Assembly (NCBI RefSeq): GCF_002561455.1
Contig: NZ_NTUP01000003.1
Span: 94,827 to 158,826, forward strand
Direction: 5' to 3'
DNA from: Bacillus sp. AFS015802
Lineage (GTDB): Bacteria; Bacillota; Bacilli; Bacillales; Bacillaceae_B
Length of the DNA: 64,000 nucleotides
In this document: piece by piece, positions 9,042 to 16,485 of the stretch
Layout of the letters: every line of letters starts with the position of its first letter
How positions within the stretch are numbered: the stretch's first letter is position 1
The notes under the pieces: model-generated
Databases searched by the model: none
The model's input: the letters and a program-made list of their open reading frames with translations, nothing else
Told to the model about the DNA's origin: nothing
Translations under genes and position numbers: made by a program

Positions 9042-9632
9042 ATGTCGATCTGGCTCAAGAAATCGTTTTTTATACTATTATCCATCCTGACTTTTGGACT
9101 TGTTTCTCCATCGCAAGCCTTTCTGAATGAAGATAATCATGCCCTTGCAAAGAATAATGGCAAGCCCTCGTCCGTGGAATCAACTCCCGAGGAAGCACGG
9201 GAAGAAGAGACTGTCATATCCCATGATGTATTTATAGAAACGATGCTGGCACAAGCCGAGAAAAATGCCTACGAAAAATTCGGGACCAGGATAAAGCCCG
9301 TCATAGAAGATGAATTCAAATCGTTGATCCTTCCAAAAATCGAAAAAGCGATCGCTGATACAGCGGCAGAGTTTCCAGAAGAAGATTTAACGTCACTGAC
9401 CATCTCAGAAGTACCTCAATATGCCAAAACTGAAAAGATCTTTCATATCTATGACGAGCGATCCGGTGAAGATGTCATCCGTTTTCATGTAAGAAAGGAT
9501 CATCCGCCAATGGATGGCTATTATTTCAATTTTCACTATCATACGGTGCATGACCGATTCCAAGCTCACCATGAACTTGGAAGCATTTATTGGGATAAAA
9601 ACACTCCTCCGCAATGGATGAGCGTATCCTGA
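9042..9632 (+). CDS. ypjP: YpjP family protein
   Basis: The 196-residue protein has an N-terminal signal-like segment (KKSFFILLSILTFGLVSPSQA, residues 6-26) and a low-complexity linker. The conserved C-terminal YpjP domain contains FGTRIKPVIEDEF, TEKIFHIYDERSGEDVIRFH, HPPMDGYYFNFHYH and HHELGSIYWDKNTPPQWMS. These blocks and the length match B. subtilis YpjP (203 aa). The protein is probably exported; function is unknown. GGAAAGGACGTTATCT precedes the ATG, and TATAAT at 9003-9008 is a probable -10. Confidence 0.9.
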   Translation: MSIWLKKSFFILLSILTFGLVSPSQAFLNEDNHALAKNNGKPSSVESTPEEAREEETVISHDVFIETMLAQAEKNAYEKFGTRIKPVIEDEFKSLILPKIEKAIADTAAEFPEEDLTSLTISEVPQYAKTEKIFHIYDERSGEDVIRFHVRKDHPPMDGYYFNFHYHTVHDRFQAHHELGSIYWDKNTPPQWMSVS

Positions 9633-9654
9633 GCTAACATAAATATAATCAAAC

Positions 9655-9690
9655 AAAGCAAGTACGTGGATGAGCGTGCTTGTTTTTTTG
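9655..9690 (+). terminator. Terminator after ypjP
   Basis: CAAGTACG and CGTGCTTG pair (one G-U) around TGGATGAG, then TTTTTTTG. Confidence 0.75.
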
Positions 9691-9691
9691 T

Positions 9692-9849
9692 GTCGGGCCT
9701 GACCAAGCCGCCTCCGCTTTAGTGTCATCCAGCTCCGGCGGCTAGTCCCTCGAGGTCATAAGCCTTGAACACCAAAAAGGCAAAAACCGCCTTTAGAGCA
9801 ATCCTGCCTTATGCTTGTCGGGTCAGAGCGAGCCGCCTCCGCTTTAGTT
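9692..9849. repeat. Intergenic repeat element with 33-bp direct repeats and internal inverted repeat
   Basis: A 33-bp unit beginning GTCGGG and ending AGCCGCCTCCGCTTTAGT(G/T) occurs at 9692-9724 and again, with five changes, at 9817-9849. Between them GGCGGCT...GGTCATAAG (9738-9762) is an imperfect reverse complement of the CTTATG...AGCCGCC of the second unit, so the element can fold into a long hairpin. A smaller pair is GGCAAAAACCGCC. It is more GC-rich than its surroundings and has no ORF. It looks like a mobile-type extragenic repeat; copy number elsewhere is unknown. Confidence 0.75.
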
Positions 9850-9939
9850 ATTGGAAATAATCTCTCCTAAAAACGACACCTATCATTATGGTAAAATAGT
9901 ATTATACGTTAATCTTCTAGTGGAAAGGAGGAAATAGGA

Positions 9940-10629
9940 GTGAAGCGCACCTTCATCATCCTTGGGATTTCGATCACTCTCTTCATCTTATGGACTCACA
10001 CACAAGCTGACTACAATGGAACCCTCTTAAAGCATTCTCCCCTTAAAACCCACTTGGACCTTCAATCAGGAAATGAATTGGAAAATATGATTCTATTACC
10101 CGAATCAACGTTTGATCAGGAAGAGGCCATGGAAATGATTAAGCGATTGGACCATATTCCTACACCTCTCCTCAAATCCACTGAAGCGAAGGAAATTAAA
10201 ATACGATTATTCCAAAAAAAATTAACCGATTTTTCTACAACAAGTCACTTGAAAGGAGTCACCCCCAGAGGGTACACTAATAAAAGTATCACATGGGATG
10301 ATGTCCCTGGAATAGGTGGTTCAAAGCTTGTATTAGTTAAGATCGGTCAAAGTGAAAAAGGGAAGGGGCATAATTCATACAATTTAGAGCTTCATGAGCT
10401 CGCCCACAGCATCGACCGCTATGTCTTAACGGATCTATATTATGATTTGGAATTCTTACCCCTTTGGAAAAGGGAAGCACCACGGTTATTCCCGGGGGAA
10501 CCTTATTTCCTTCATTACAAAGAAGAATATTTTGCTGAAACATTTGCTATGTATTACCTGAATTCCGAAACTAGGAATCTACTAAAGCAAAAGGCACCGG
10601 CAACATATCGATTTTTTAACGAACTATAA
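9940..10629 (+). CDS. Exported/anchored ATLF-type (Pro-Pro endopeptidase-like) zinc metallopeptidase
   Basis: The 229-residue protein starts with an uncleaved-looking signal segment (FIILGISITLFILWTH, 4-20). A C-terminal metallopeptidase domain follows with the zinc motif HELAHSID near residue 152 and the third-ligand helix EYFAETFAMYYLN near 205. That HExxH plus downstream EYFAE(T/A)FA arrangement is the anthrax-lethal-factor / Pro-Pro endopeptidase (M34) signature. The family cleaves secreted or surface proteins. The GTG start has AAAGGAGGAAATAG upstream. The gene occupies the place of ypjQ between ypjP and thy in B. subtilis, suggesting local replacement. The substrate is unknown. Confidence 0.8.
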   Translation: MKRTFIILGISITLFILWTHTQADYNGTLLKHSPLKTHLDLQSGNELENMILLPESTFDQEEAMEMIKRLDHIPTPLLKSTEAKEIKIRLFQKKLTDFSTTSHLKGVTPRGYTNKSITWDDVPGIGGSKLVLVKIGQSEKGKGHNSYNLELHELAHSIDRYVLTDLYYDLEFLPLWKREAPRLFPGEPYFLHYKEEYFAETFAMYYLNSETRNLLKQKAPATYRFFNEL

Positions 10630-10652
10630 ACTTATAAAAAGGTGTGGTCAAT

Positions 10653-11447
10653 GTGAAACAGTATCTGGATTTGTGCAAACACGTACTGGAAAATGGGACA
10701 AAGAAGGAAGATCGGACGGGTACGGGAACAATCAGCACGTTCGGTTATCAGATGCGATTTGATTTACAGGAAGGCTTTCCCCTTCTAACCACGAAAAAAC
10801 TTCATGTGAAATCCATCATCCATGAACTTCTCTGGTTCTTAAAAGGAGATACCAACGTTGCCTATCTTCAGGAAAATGGCGTCCGCATCTGGAATGAATG
10901 GGCGGATGAAAATGGTGAATTGGGCCCCGTATACGGACATCAATGGAGGTCATGGTCAGGTGCGAACGGTGAAACCATCGACCAGATCACGAATCTCATC
11001 GATACAATTAAACACAATCCCGACTCAAGACGGATGATCGTCAGCGCATGGAATGTTGCCGATGTCGATCATATGGCGCTGCCTCCCTGTCACTGCCTGT
11101 TCCAATTCTACGTAGCGGATGGGAAGTTATCCTGTCAATTATACCAACGCTCTGCCGATGTATTCCTTGGGGTACCATTCAATATAGCTTCTTATGCGCT
11201 GTTAACCATGATGGTGGCCCAGGCTTGTGATTTAGAAGCCGGTGAGTTTGTCCATACATTCGGTGACGTGCATATCTATCAGAACCACCTTGATCAAGTA
11301 AACTTGCAGCTTTCAAGGGAACCTAAAGCGCTGCCGAAGCTGACCATCAATCCTGAAGTCAAAGACATCTTCGGTTTCAGCTTTGAAGACTTCAAACTGG
11401 AAGGCTATGAACCCCATCCACATATCAAAGGAGTCGTGAGTGTATGA
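10653..11447 (+). CDS. thyA: Thymidylate synthase (ThyA type)
   Basis: The protein is 264 residues from GTG 10653, the same length as E. coli ThyA and B. subtilis ThyB. It makes dTMP from dUMP with methylene-THF. The catalytic Cys is in [13 protein letters not shown] near residue 146. Phosphate-binding arginines are in DRTGTG and [10 protein letters not shown], and [16 protein letters not shown] and [10 protein letters not shown] are present. GTG 10653 is preferred over GTG 10644 because AAAAAGGTG sits at the right distance and the protein then begins MKQYLDLC as in homologues. It overlaps dfrA by 4 nt, coupling synthesis of the two folate-cycle enzymes. Confidence 0.97.
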   Translation: MKQYLDLCKHVLENGTKKEDRTGTGTISTFGYQMRFDLQEGFPLLTTKKLHVKSIIHELLWFLKGDTNVAYLQENGVRIWNEWADENGELGPVYGHQWRSWSGANGETIDQITNLIDTIKHNPDSRRMIVSAWNVADVDHMALPPCHCLFQFYVADGKLSCQLYQRSADVFLGVPFNIASYALLTMMVAQACDLEAGEFVHTFGDVHIYQNHLDQVNLQLSREPKALPKLTINPEVKDIFGFSFEDFKLEGYEPHPHIKGVVSV

Positions 11448-11935
11448 TTTCGTTTATATGGGCAATGGATCGGAATCATCTGATCGGGAAAGATAATGGA
11501 CTTCCATGGAGGTTGCCGGAGGATTTGAAATTTTTCAAGAAGACGACGAATGGGCATGGGGTCGTCATGGGAAGAAAGACGTTCGACTCCATCGGCAAGC
11601 CGCTTCCGAATCGGGAAAATGTGATTTTGACCCGAAATACAGGTTTTCAGCCGGAAGGATGTCTCGTTCTCCACTCGGTGGATGAGGTCCTTGAATGGTC
11701 GGAAGCAAGACAGTCCGAAGTTTTTGTCATGGGGGGAAGAGAAATCTATAAGCAGTTCATTCCCCACGTTGAGAAGCTTTATGTCACTCATATACATCAT
11801 GAATTTGAAGGGGACACGACCATGCCCTCCATCCCATGGGAGGAATTCACCTGCATTTCCTCTGAAAAGGGTGTAAAGGATGAGAAGAATCCTTACGATT
11901 ATGAATTTAAAATCTATGCGAGAAATAGACGATAA
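11444..11935 (+). CDS. dfrA: Dihydrofolate reductase
   Basis: The 163-residue enzyme regenerates THF consumed by thymidylate synthase. Its N-terminus [20 protein letters not shown] followed by [12 protein letters not shown] is the classic DHFR start, with the active-site acid in the PEDLKFF helix (E/D27 equivalent). NADPH-binding [16 protein letters not shown] near 41 and [15 protein letters not shown] near 95 are present. The ATG overlaps the thyA stop (ATGA). A strong terminator follows. Confidence 0.97.
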   Translation: MISFIWAMDRNHLIGKDNGLPWRLPEDLKFFKKTTNGHGVVMGRKTFDSIGKPLPNRENVILTRNTGFQPEGCLVLHSVDEVLEWSEARQSEVFVMGGREIYKQFIPHVEKLYVTHIHHEFEGDTTMPSIPWEEFTCISSEKGVKDEKNPYDYEFKIYARNRR

Positions 11936-11937
11936 AT

Positions 11938-11986
11938 TCAGGGGGATGCTGCTTAGAGAATGAGCGGCATCGCCCTGATTTTTTTA
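11938..11986 (+). terminator. Terminator of thyA-dfrA
   Basis: CAGGGGGATGCTGC pairs with GCGGCATCGCCCTG around TTAGAGAATGA, followed by ATTTTTTTAT. Confidence 0.85.
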
Positions 11987-12045
11987 TAGTCCATCCCAAA
12001 GGGGTCCTGTATAATAAGAAAAGGAGTTTCAAGGAGGATAAGACA

Positions 12046-12777
12046 GTGTTTAGAATGATATATGTATTGAGTTATATGGGGATCTACCTTCTTTATAGTA
12101 TCCCGACTCTTCGCAAGGTGAAGAAACTGGGCGGTCACATGCCTGTTGAAGAACGGGACAAAATAGTTCATGCTCTGCCTAAAAGATGGTCGAGGGGGAT
12201 CATGAAACGAACCGGAAGTCATGTTCATACCAAGGGTCAGGAGTACATTCCAGAAGGGCCGGTCCTGTTCGTCTCGAATCATGCAGGGGATTTTGACGTC
12301 CCTGTCCTGCTGGGTTCCATTCCAAAACCTTTTGGATTCATCTCCAAGATGGAAGTGAAGAAACTGCCTATCATAAGTGATTGGATGGAGATGATTTCAT
12401 GTGTCTTCATTGATCGTAAAAACCGGAGACAGGCAGTGCAGTCGATTCGTGAGGGGGGAATGGTGTTGAAAAAAGGGCACTCCCTGCTTATATTTCCTGA
12501 AGGGACCAGAAACAAAGGGCAAGCGATGAAGGAATTCAAGACCGGCGGCATCCGAATGGCGAAGGAGGCAGGTGTTCCGATTGTGCCGGTTGTCATAAAG
12601 GGGACGGCAGATATGTTTGAGAATCAACGCCGCGGAATCAAACCCTGCGACATATATGTCGAGATCCTTCCGTCACTTTCTTCCGCGTATGTGGCCGATA
12701 GGGACGTAAAAGAGTTATCTATGGAGGTTCAAGGAATCATTCAGGGTTCATTGGATCAAATGAAAAATGCATCCTAA
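12046..12777 (+). CDS. plsC: 1-acyl-sn-glycerol-3-phosphate acyltransferase (PlsC/YpkP)
   Basis: The 243-residue membrane-associated acyltransferase has the catalytic NHxxxxD (SNHAGDFDVPVL near residue 84), FISKMEVKKLP, and FPEGTRNKG near 150. It has a hydrophobic N-terminus (MIYVLSYMGIYLLYSI). It makes phosphatidic acid from lysophosphatidic acid. The GTG start has AAGGAGGATAAGACA upstream. Position between dfrA and yplQ matches B. subtilis ypkP (plsC). A terminator follows. Confidence 0.92.
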   Translation: MFRMIYVLSYMGIYLLYSIPTLRKVKKLGGHMPVEERDKIVHALPKRWSRGIMKRTGSHVHTKGQEYIPEGPVLFVSNHAGDFDVPVLLGSIPKPFGFISKMEVKKLPIISDWMEMISCVFIDRKNRRQAVQSIREGGMVLKKGHSLLIFPEGTRNKGQAMKEFKTGGIRMAKEAGVPIVPVVIKGTADMFENQRRGIKPCDIYVEILPSLSSAYVADRDVKELSMEVQGIIQGSLDQMKNAS

Positions 12778-12778
12778 T

Positions 12779-12811
12779 AAAAAGGTCCAGCCATTGGCTG
12801 GACCTTTTTTA
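12779..12811 (+). terminator. Terminator between plsC and yplQ (usable both ways)
   Basis: AAAAAGGTCCAGCC and GGCTGGACCTTTTTT form a near-perfect stem with a 4-nt loop. Confidence 0.9.
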
Positions 12812-12819
12812 TCGGGATC

Positions 12820-13458
12820 TTAGACATAGAACAGGATACAGAAATACATAAAGCTGCTTCCGGCAAGAACGAAAAGGTGCCAGATTGCGTGATTGTATGG
12901 GAGCTTGTTCCACACGTAGAAGATGGCGCCGATGGAATACATGATCCCCCCCGTCAAGAGAAGTCCGAATCCGGCAGCGGTCAAACTCGCATACAGTGGT
13001 TTAATCGCAATGATCACAAGCCAGCCCATCACAAGGTAGAAAAGGGTGGATACCACCTGATAGCGTTGAACAAAGTAACACTTGAATACAATTCCCACAA
13101 TGGCAAGACCCCACACGATTCCGAACAAGGTCCATCCGAGCGCTCCTCTTACACTGACAAGCATAAAGGGTGTATAGGTTCCTGCAATCAGGACATAAAT
13201 AGCCGAATGATCCAATACCGCAAAAAGATTTTTCACCTTTGATGGCTTAAAACTGTGCAGGAGGGTAGAAAAAAGGTATAGGAGAATCATGGAAGCCCCA
13301 AATATAGAAAAGCTGACAATATGCCAAGCGGAGCCTTCATGAACGGCGAAAATGATCAACATCACTAATGCCGGTATGCTCAAAATCAATCCGATGCCAT
13401 GAGTAATGGCGTTTGCAACTTCTTCTTTCCAATTGGAAAAATCGAAATCATATGTCAA
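12820..13458 (-). CDS. yplQ: Hemolysin III / TrhA family membrane protein (YplQ)
   Basis: The 212-residue protein has seven hydrophobic segments. It carries the PAQR/hemolysin III marks: EEVANAITHGIG near residue 12, LLYLFSTLLHS near 60, FAVLDHSAIYVLIAGTYTPF near 80, and the C-terminal HAIWHLFVLAGSSFMYF. The conserved S, H, D and HxxxH residues form the putative membrane zinc site. Proposed roles are membrane homeostasis or lipid hydrolysis; true hemolysis is not established for chromosomal members. It is convergent with plsC and shares its terminator. Confidence 0.92.
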   Translation of the reverse strand: MTYDFDFSNWKEEVANAITHGIGLILSIPALVMLIIFAVHEGSAWHIVSFSIFGASMILLYLFSTLLHSFKPSKVKNLFAVLDHSAIYVLIAGTYTPFMLVSVRGALGWTLFGIVWGLAIVGIVFKCYFVQRYQVVSTLFYLVMGWLVIIAIKPLYASLTAAGFGLLLTGGIMYSIGAIFYVWNKLPYNHAIWHLFVLAGSSFMYFCILFYV

Positions 13459-13644
13459 AGAAATCTCATCCTTTCTAAGATCATCTCATTGACTGCGTAA
13501 CGAGTGATTAGTATATATTCATGATAATCCTCTTTCCGGTATTGTGCAATCATTAACGTAGTAAAGGGCTGACGTATTACGTTTGGATTCGCGTATAGAA
13601 TGGTGTATATTTCTAATAAAAGAAACGACGAAGAGGTGGCAGAT

Positions 13645-14295
13645 ATGTGCGGTAGATTTTCCTTGACGACCCCTTTAGAAGAATTGGTGAAACAATACTT
13701 GATTGATGAATTTGTGGAAGAGTGGCAGCCGAGATACAATATTGCTCCTTCTCAGAGTATCCTTTCCCTTATTTCCCACAATGGTAAGCGGAGGGCAGGG
13801 ACCATAACGTGGGGACTTGTCCCTCATTGGGCAGAGCTCTCGAAGTGGAAACCATTGATTAATGCGCGAAGTGAAACGCTCCTTGACAAACCGAGTTTTA
13901 AATCCCTTGTACACTCAAGGAGAATGGTGATCTTTGCCGATGGCTTTTATGAGTGGAAGAAGGAGAACTCCGCTAAGGTTCCGGTAAGATTTCAATTAAA
14001 AAATGAAGCGCCATTTGTATTTGCGGGACTATGGGACAGGAACGGGGAGGTCACCACGTCGACAATCCTTACCACAGAAGCCAATTCTCTGGTAGGAGAC
14101 GTCCATGAAAGAATGCCGGTGATGCTCACAAACCGTGAAGATATCGAAAAGTGGCTTAATACTGAGGAATATTCCTTTGAACAGGCTGCTTCCATTTTAA
14201 AGCCACTTACGCCTGAAAGAATGAAAGGATATCAAGTTTCGTCCATCGTAAACTCTCCTAAGCATGATACATCGGAATGCATTGTCCCCGTTTAA
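13645..14295 (+). CDS. SOS response-associated peptidase (SRAP/YedK/HMCES family)
   Basis: The 216-residue protein starts MCGRFSL, so Cys2 is exposed after Met removal and can form a thiazolidine crosslink with abasic sites in ssDNA. Other family residues are PRYNIAPSQ, TWGLVPHWA, LINARSETL, FYEWKK with the catalytic Glu near 105, and VHERMPVML with the catalytic His near 153. GAAGAGGTGGCAGAT precedes the ATG; homology fixes this start over upstream codons at 13600. I see no LexA/DinR box (CGAACnnnnGTTCG) in the 186 bp upstream. Confidence 0.93.
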   Translation: MCGRFSLTTPLEELVKQYLIDEFVEEWQPRYNIAPSQSILSLISHNGKRRAGTITWGLVPHWAELSKWKPLINARSETLLDKPSFKSLVHSRRMVIFADGFYEWKKENSAKVPVRFQLKNEAPFVFAGLWDRNGEVTTSTILTTEANSLVGDVHERMPVMLTNREDIEKWLNTEEYSFEQAASILKPLTPERMKGYQVSSIVNSPKHDTSECIVPV

Positions 14296-14332
14296 TAAGA
14301 AATGTAAAAAAATATTCGCACTTTTGCACGAT

Positions 14333-14366
14333 TTGACATTTTACGCGCACGTAAATAGGGTATAAT
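14333..14366 (+). promoter_or_regulatory. ypmP promoter region with palindrome
   Basis: TTGACA (14333-14338) and TATAAT (14361-14366) are both perfect boxes but 22 nt apart. Between them lies TTTACG-CGCA-CGTAAA (14340-14355). The over-long spacer filled by a palindrome resembles promoters needing an activator that twists the spacer (MerR type), but the half-site is unassigned. TTTACG could also serve as a 15-nt-spaced -35. Confidence 0.45.
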
Positions 14367-14401
14367 ATAAGCATAAACGGGTGAAAAAGAGGATTGATAC
14401 T

Positions 14402-14653
14402 TTGCTGACAAAAACCATCGAGTTCAAATCAAAGTATGGACGGAAGGTCAAAATCTCAGAAGTTCCTGTATTGCAGAAAGATAGCCCGCTCTTCCTAAGG
14501 GTAAATCTTAGGCTGAATCAATTCATCACTAAAGTCATCAATCAAAATGAGCCTAGGACCATCTTCAGCTTTAGAGAACATTTAAAGAGAACGACGAAAT
14601 GGTCAGAGTACGAAGAAATCTATCAATCAGCAGAATTGAAGAATAATGCATAA
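14402..14653 (+). CDS. ypmP: YpmP-like DUF2535 protein
   Basis: The 83-residue basic protein begins MLTKTIEFKSKYGRKVKI and contains the conserved FSFREHLKRTTKWSEYEEI block. It has the size and pattern of B. subtilis YpmP (DUF2535). TTG 14402 is preferred with AAGAGG 9 nt upstream; GTG 14381 in the same frame lacks a ribosome site. Function is unknown. A hairpin with a T-rich tail follows. Confidence 0.8.
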   Translation: MLTKTIEFKSKYGRKVKISEVPVLQKDSPLFLRVNLRLNQFITKVINQNEPRTIFSFREHLKRTTKWSEYEEIYQSAELKNNA

Positions 14654-14659
14654 TTATTT

Positions 14660-14712
14660 TCGGGGTTCTGGTCCTTTCGCGTGAAGGTTGCGCAGGATCA
14701 GCCCTTTTTATA
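14660..14712 (+). terminator. Probable terminator after ypmP
   Basis: GGTTCTGGTCCT pairs imperfectly with AGGATCAGCCC over an 18-nt loop, ending CCCTTTTTAT. Confidence 0.5.
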
Positions 14713-14768
14713 TGAGTTCCCTTATGAAGAATGTGGGTCTCCCTCATTTACACAAGGATTCAGTTGGG

Positions 14769-14816
14769 GTTAAATGCTGACTATCTATTTAAATCCCCGG
14801 CATTTAACGATATAAT
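14769..14816 (+). promoter_or_regulatory. Promoter with inverted repeat upstream of second degV
   Basis: GTTAAATGC (14769-14777) and GCATTTAAC (14800-14808) are perfect inverted arms 22 nt apart. They end 2 nt before TATAAT (14811-14816). No good -35 is visible. The arms may be an operator or a hairpin; unassigned. Confidence 0.4.
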
Positions 14817-14848
14817 ACTTATGATATGGTAGATAGGATGTGGCAAAA

Positions 14849-15691
14849 TTGACCAAAATTAAGATTGTAACAGACTCGACAGTAGATTTATCGGATGACA
14901 TTGTAAAAGAATTGGATATTCATGTGGTTCCTCTGTCCATTTCCATTGATGGAGAAACATACTTAGATAGAGTAGATCTTTCGCCTTTAAGCTTTATTGA
15001 GAAAATGAAGGCTTCGAGGGAATTGCCGAAAAGTTCTCAACCTCCGGCAGGGTCGTTTGTTGAACTTTATGATGAATTAGGGAAAGACGGTTCTAACGTT
15101 TTATCCATACATATGACAGGTAATATGAGCGGGACCGTTCGCTCGGCAGAGTCTGCTGCAGACATGTCGACAGCAGATGTGACCGTTGTGGATTCGCGTT
15201 TTATCTCCAAGGGATTGGGTTTTCAGGTGATTGAAGCGGCAAAGCTCGCTAAAGAAGGAAAGTCCATGGAAGAAATCCTTGCATCCATCGAAGAGATCCG
15301 TTCAAACACAAAGCTGTTTGTCGTCGTGGACACACTTGAAAATCTTGTGAAAGGCGGGAGGATCGGAAAAGGCCGTGCCATGATTGGTTCCCTGCTCAAT
15401 ATCAAGCCGATCGCCTCATTAGAAGGAGCAGAGTATACTCCTGTTGCGAAAGTTCGAAGCCATTCACAGGTAGTGAAGTACTTAACTTCACAGTTCGTGG
15501 ATGACGTGAAAGGAAAGACCGTCCGCGGAGTAGGGCTCGTACACGCCGATGGACTGAATCTTGCGCAGAACCTGAAAGCCAAAATCATAGAAAAAACGGG
15601 GTACGATCAAATCGAAATCGCTCCGACGACACCGATTATCAGCACGCACACGGGTATCGGTGCGATCGGTTTTATGTACTATACAGATTGA
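14849..15691 (+). CDS. DegV family fatty-acid-binding protein (second copy)
   Basis: The 280-residue DegV/FakB-type protein starts MTKIKIVTDSTVDLSDD. It has the usual PKSSQPPAGSFVELYDEL, IHMTGNMSGTVRSAESAA, VDSRFISKGLGFQ and LENLVKGGRIGKGRA motifs, and ends HTGIGAIGFMYYT. Ser in SGT and His in the C-terminal THTG normally hold the fatty-acid carboxylate. TTG 14849 has AGGAT 9 nt upstream; the in-frame GTG 14840 is an alternative adding three residues. It has only family-level similarity to the copy at 2744, so this is not a recent duplication. A terminator follows. Confidence 0.92.
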   Translation: MTKIKIVTDSTVDLSDDIVKELDIHVVPLSISIDGETYLDRVDLSPLSFIEKMKASRELPKSSQPPAGSFVELYDELGKDGSNVLSIHMTGNMSGTVRSAESAADMSTADVTVVDSRFISKGLGFQVIEAAKLAKEGKSMEEILASIEEIRSNTKLFVVVDTLENLVKGGRIGKGRAMIGSLLNIKPIASLEGAEYTPVAKVRSHSQVVKYLTSQFVDDVKGKTVRGVGLVHADGLNLAQNLKAKIIEKTGYDQIEIAPTTPIISTHTGIGAIGFMYYTD

Positions 15692-15697
15692 TGACAG

Positions 15698-15732
15698 AAA
15701 GACGAAAGGGAATAAATCCTTTTCGTCTTTTT
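15698..15732 (+). terminator. Terminator after second degV
   Basis: AAAGACGAAAGG and CCTTTTCGTCTTTTTT form a long stem around a short loop. Confidence 0.85.
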
Positions 15733-15741
15733 TGCCTTCAT

Positions 15742-15772
15742 AAAAAATAGACAGCAGGACAAGCCTGCTGTC
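15742..15772 (-). terminator. Terminator of the PCYCGC lipoprotein gene
   Basis: On the minus strand GACAGCAGG pairs with CCTGCTGTC around a 5-nt loop and ends TATTTTTTA. The stem begins immediately after the stop codon of the gene, which is unusually tight. Confidence 0.85.
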
Positions 15773-16264
15773 TTATGAAGGCATCGGTGTAGGTGTTGGC
15801 TTTGCATAACCTTCTTTATATTGCTCATCGATAAAAGTCCTGATTTGTTTGATGGATTCACCATTTTTATATTTCACGATGGATTCCGCTGCAATTTTTA
15901 AGCAAAGTTCACATCTGGTTCCGTGGTCATCCCAAACGACCTTATCTCCCTCGGTTTTATAAACGAAGCAATTAAGGTTGCTTTCGTGTCCGGCAGAATC
16001 TCCGCATCCACAGTAGCAGGGAATATATTTTAGCAGGTCGGGATTTTTAGCGGCGGATGAATAGATGAGTTTCATATTATCATCCTTACCGTCAAGAAAA
16101 GAGGGAAGGATTTCAACAGAATCCGTTTCCTCTCGGATATCCCCATTTGCCGCAGTATGATTATGATCATGTTGGGCTTCTTCCTTTTGTTCACTCGAAC
16201 AACCGGCAAGGATCCCTAGTAAACTGATCACAAGCGTGAAATACAATAAAAGATTTTTCTTCAT
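15773..16264 (-). CDS. PCYCGC-motif lipoprotein
   Basis: The 163-residue lipoprotein has a signal peptide ending in the lipobox LAGC (Cys near residue 22) and a His-rich linker (QHDHNHT). The PCYCGCGDSAGH motif near 92 and a later RCELCLKIA pair give it several possible metal or heme/copper-binding cysteines. It is attached to the outer face of the membrane. The family is known in Bacillus from its motif, but its role is not established. ATG 16264 is set by GAAAGGTGAATGAT upstream and by the signal peptide; upstream in-frame residues are non-coding. Confidence 0.87.
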   Translation of the reverse strand: MKKNLLLYFTLVISLLGILAGCSSEQKEEAQHDHNHTAANGDIREETDSVEILPSFLDGKDDNMKLIYSSAAKNPDLLKYIPCYCGCGDSAGHESNLNCFVYKTEGDKVVWDDHGTRCELCLKIAAESIVKYKNGESIKQIRTFIDEQYKEGYAKPTPTPMPS

Positions 16265-16485
16265 ATCATTCACCTTTCGTTTTGGCTGTATAGTCATTGT
16301 ACCAATTAAGTGTATGCGGGTTTGTACCAATTCTTGATGATTTTATGAATATTGTTGCGACCTCATAACCGCATCCATCATATCATAGAAATATAATAGA
16401 TAAGAAGTGCTTACTCATGAAACGGTAACCGGAAGCTTCCTTATTATCCATATGCATGATCATAGGCGAAAGGGAGTGTCTGTCA

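Noticed and set aside
13459..13644. LexA/DinR box before the SRAP gene
   Set aside because: No CGAACnnnnGTTCG match; the name of the family does not prove SOS control here.
2744..15691. Recent duplication of degV
   Set aside because: The two DegV proteins share only family motifs, so they are old paralogues.
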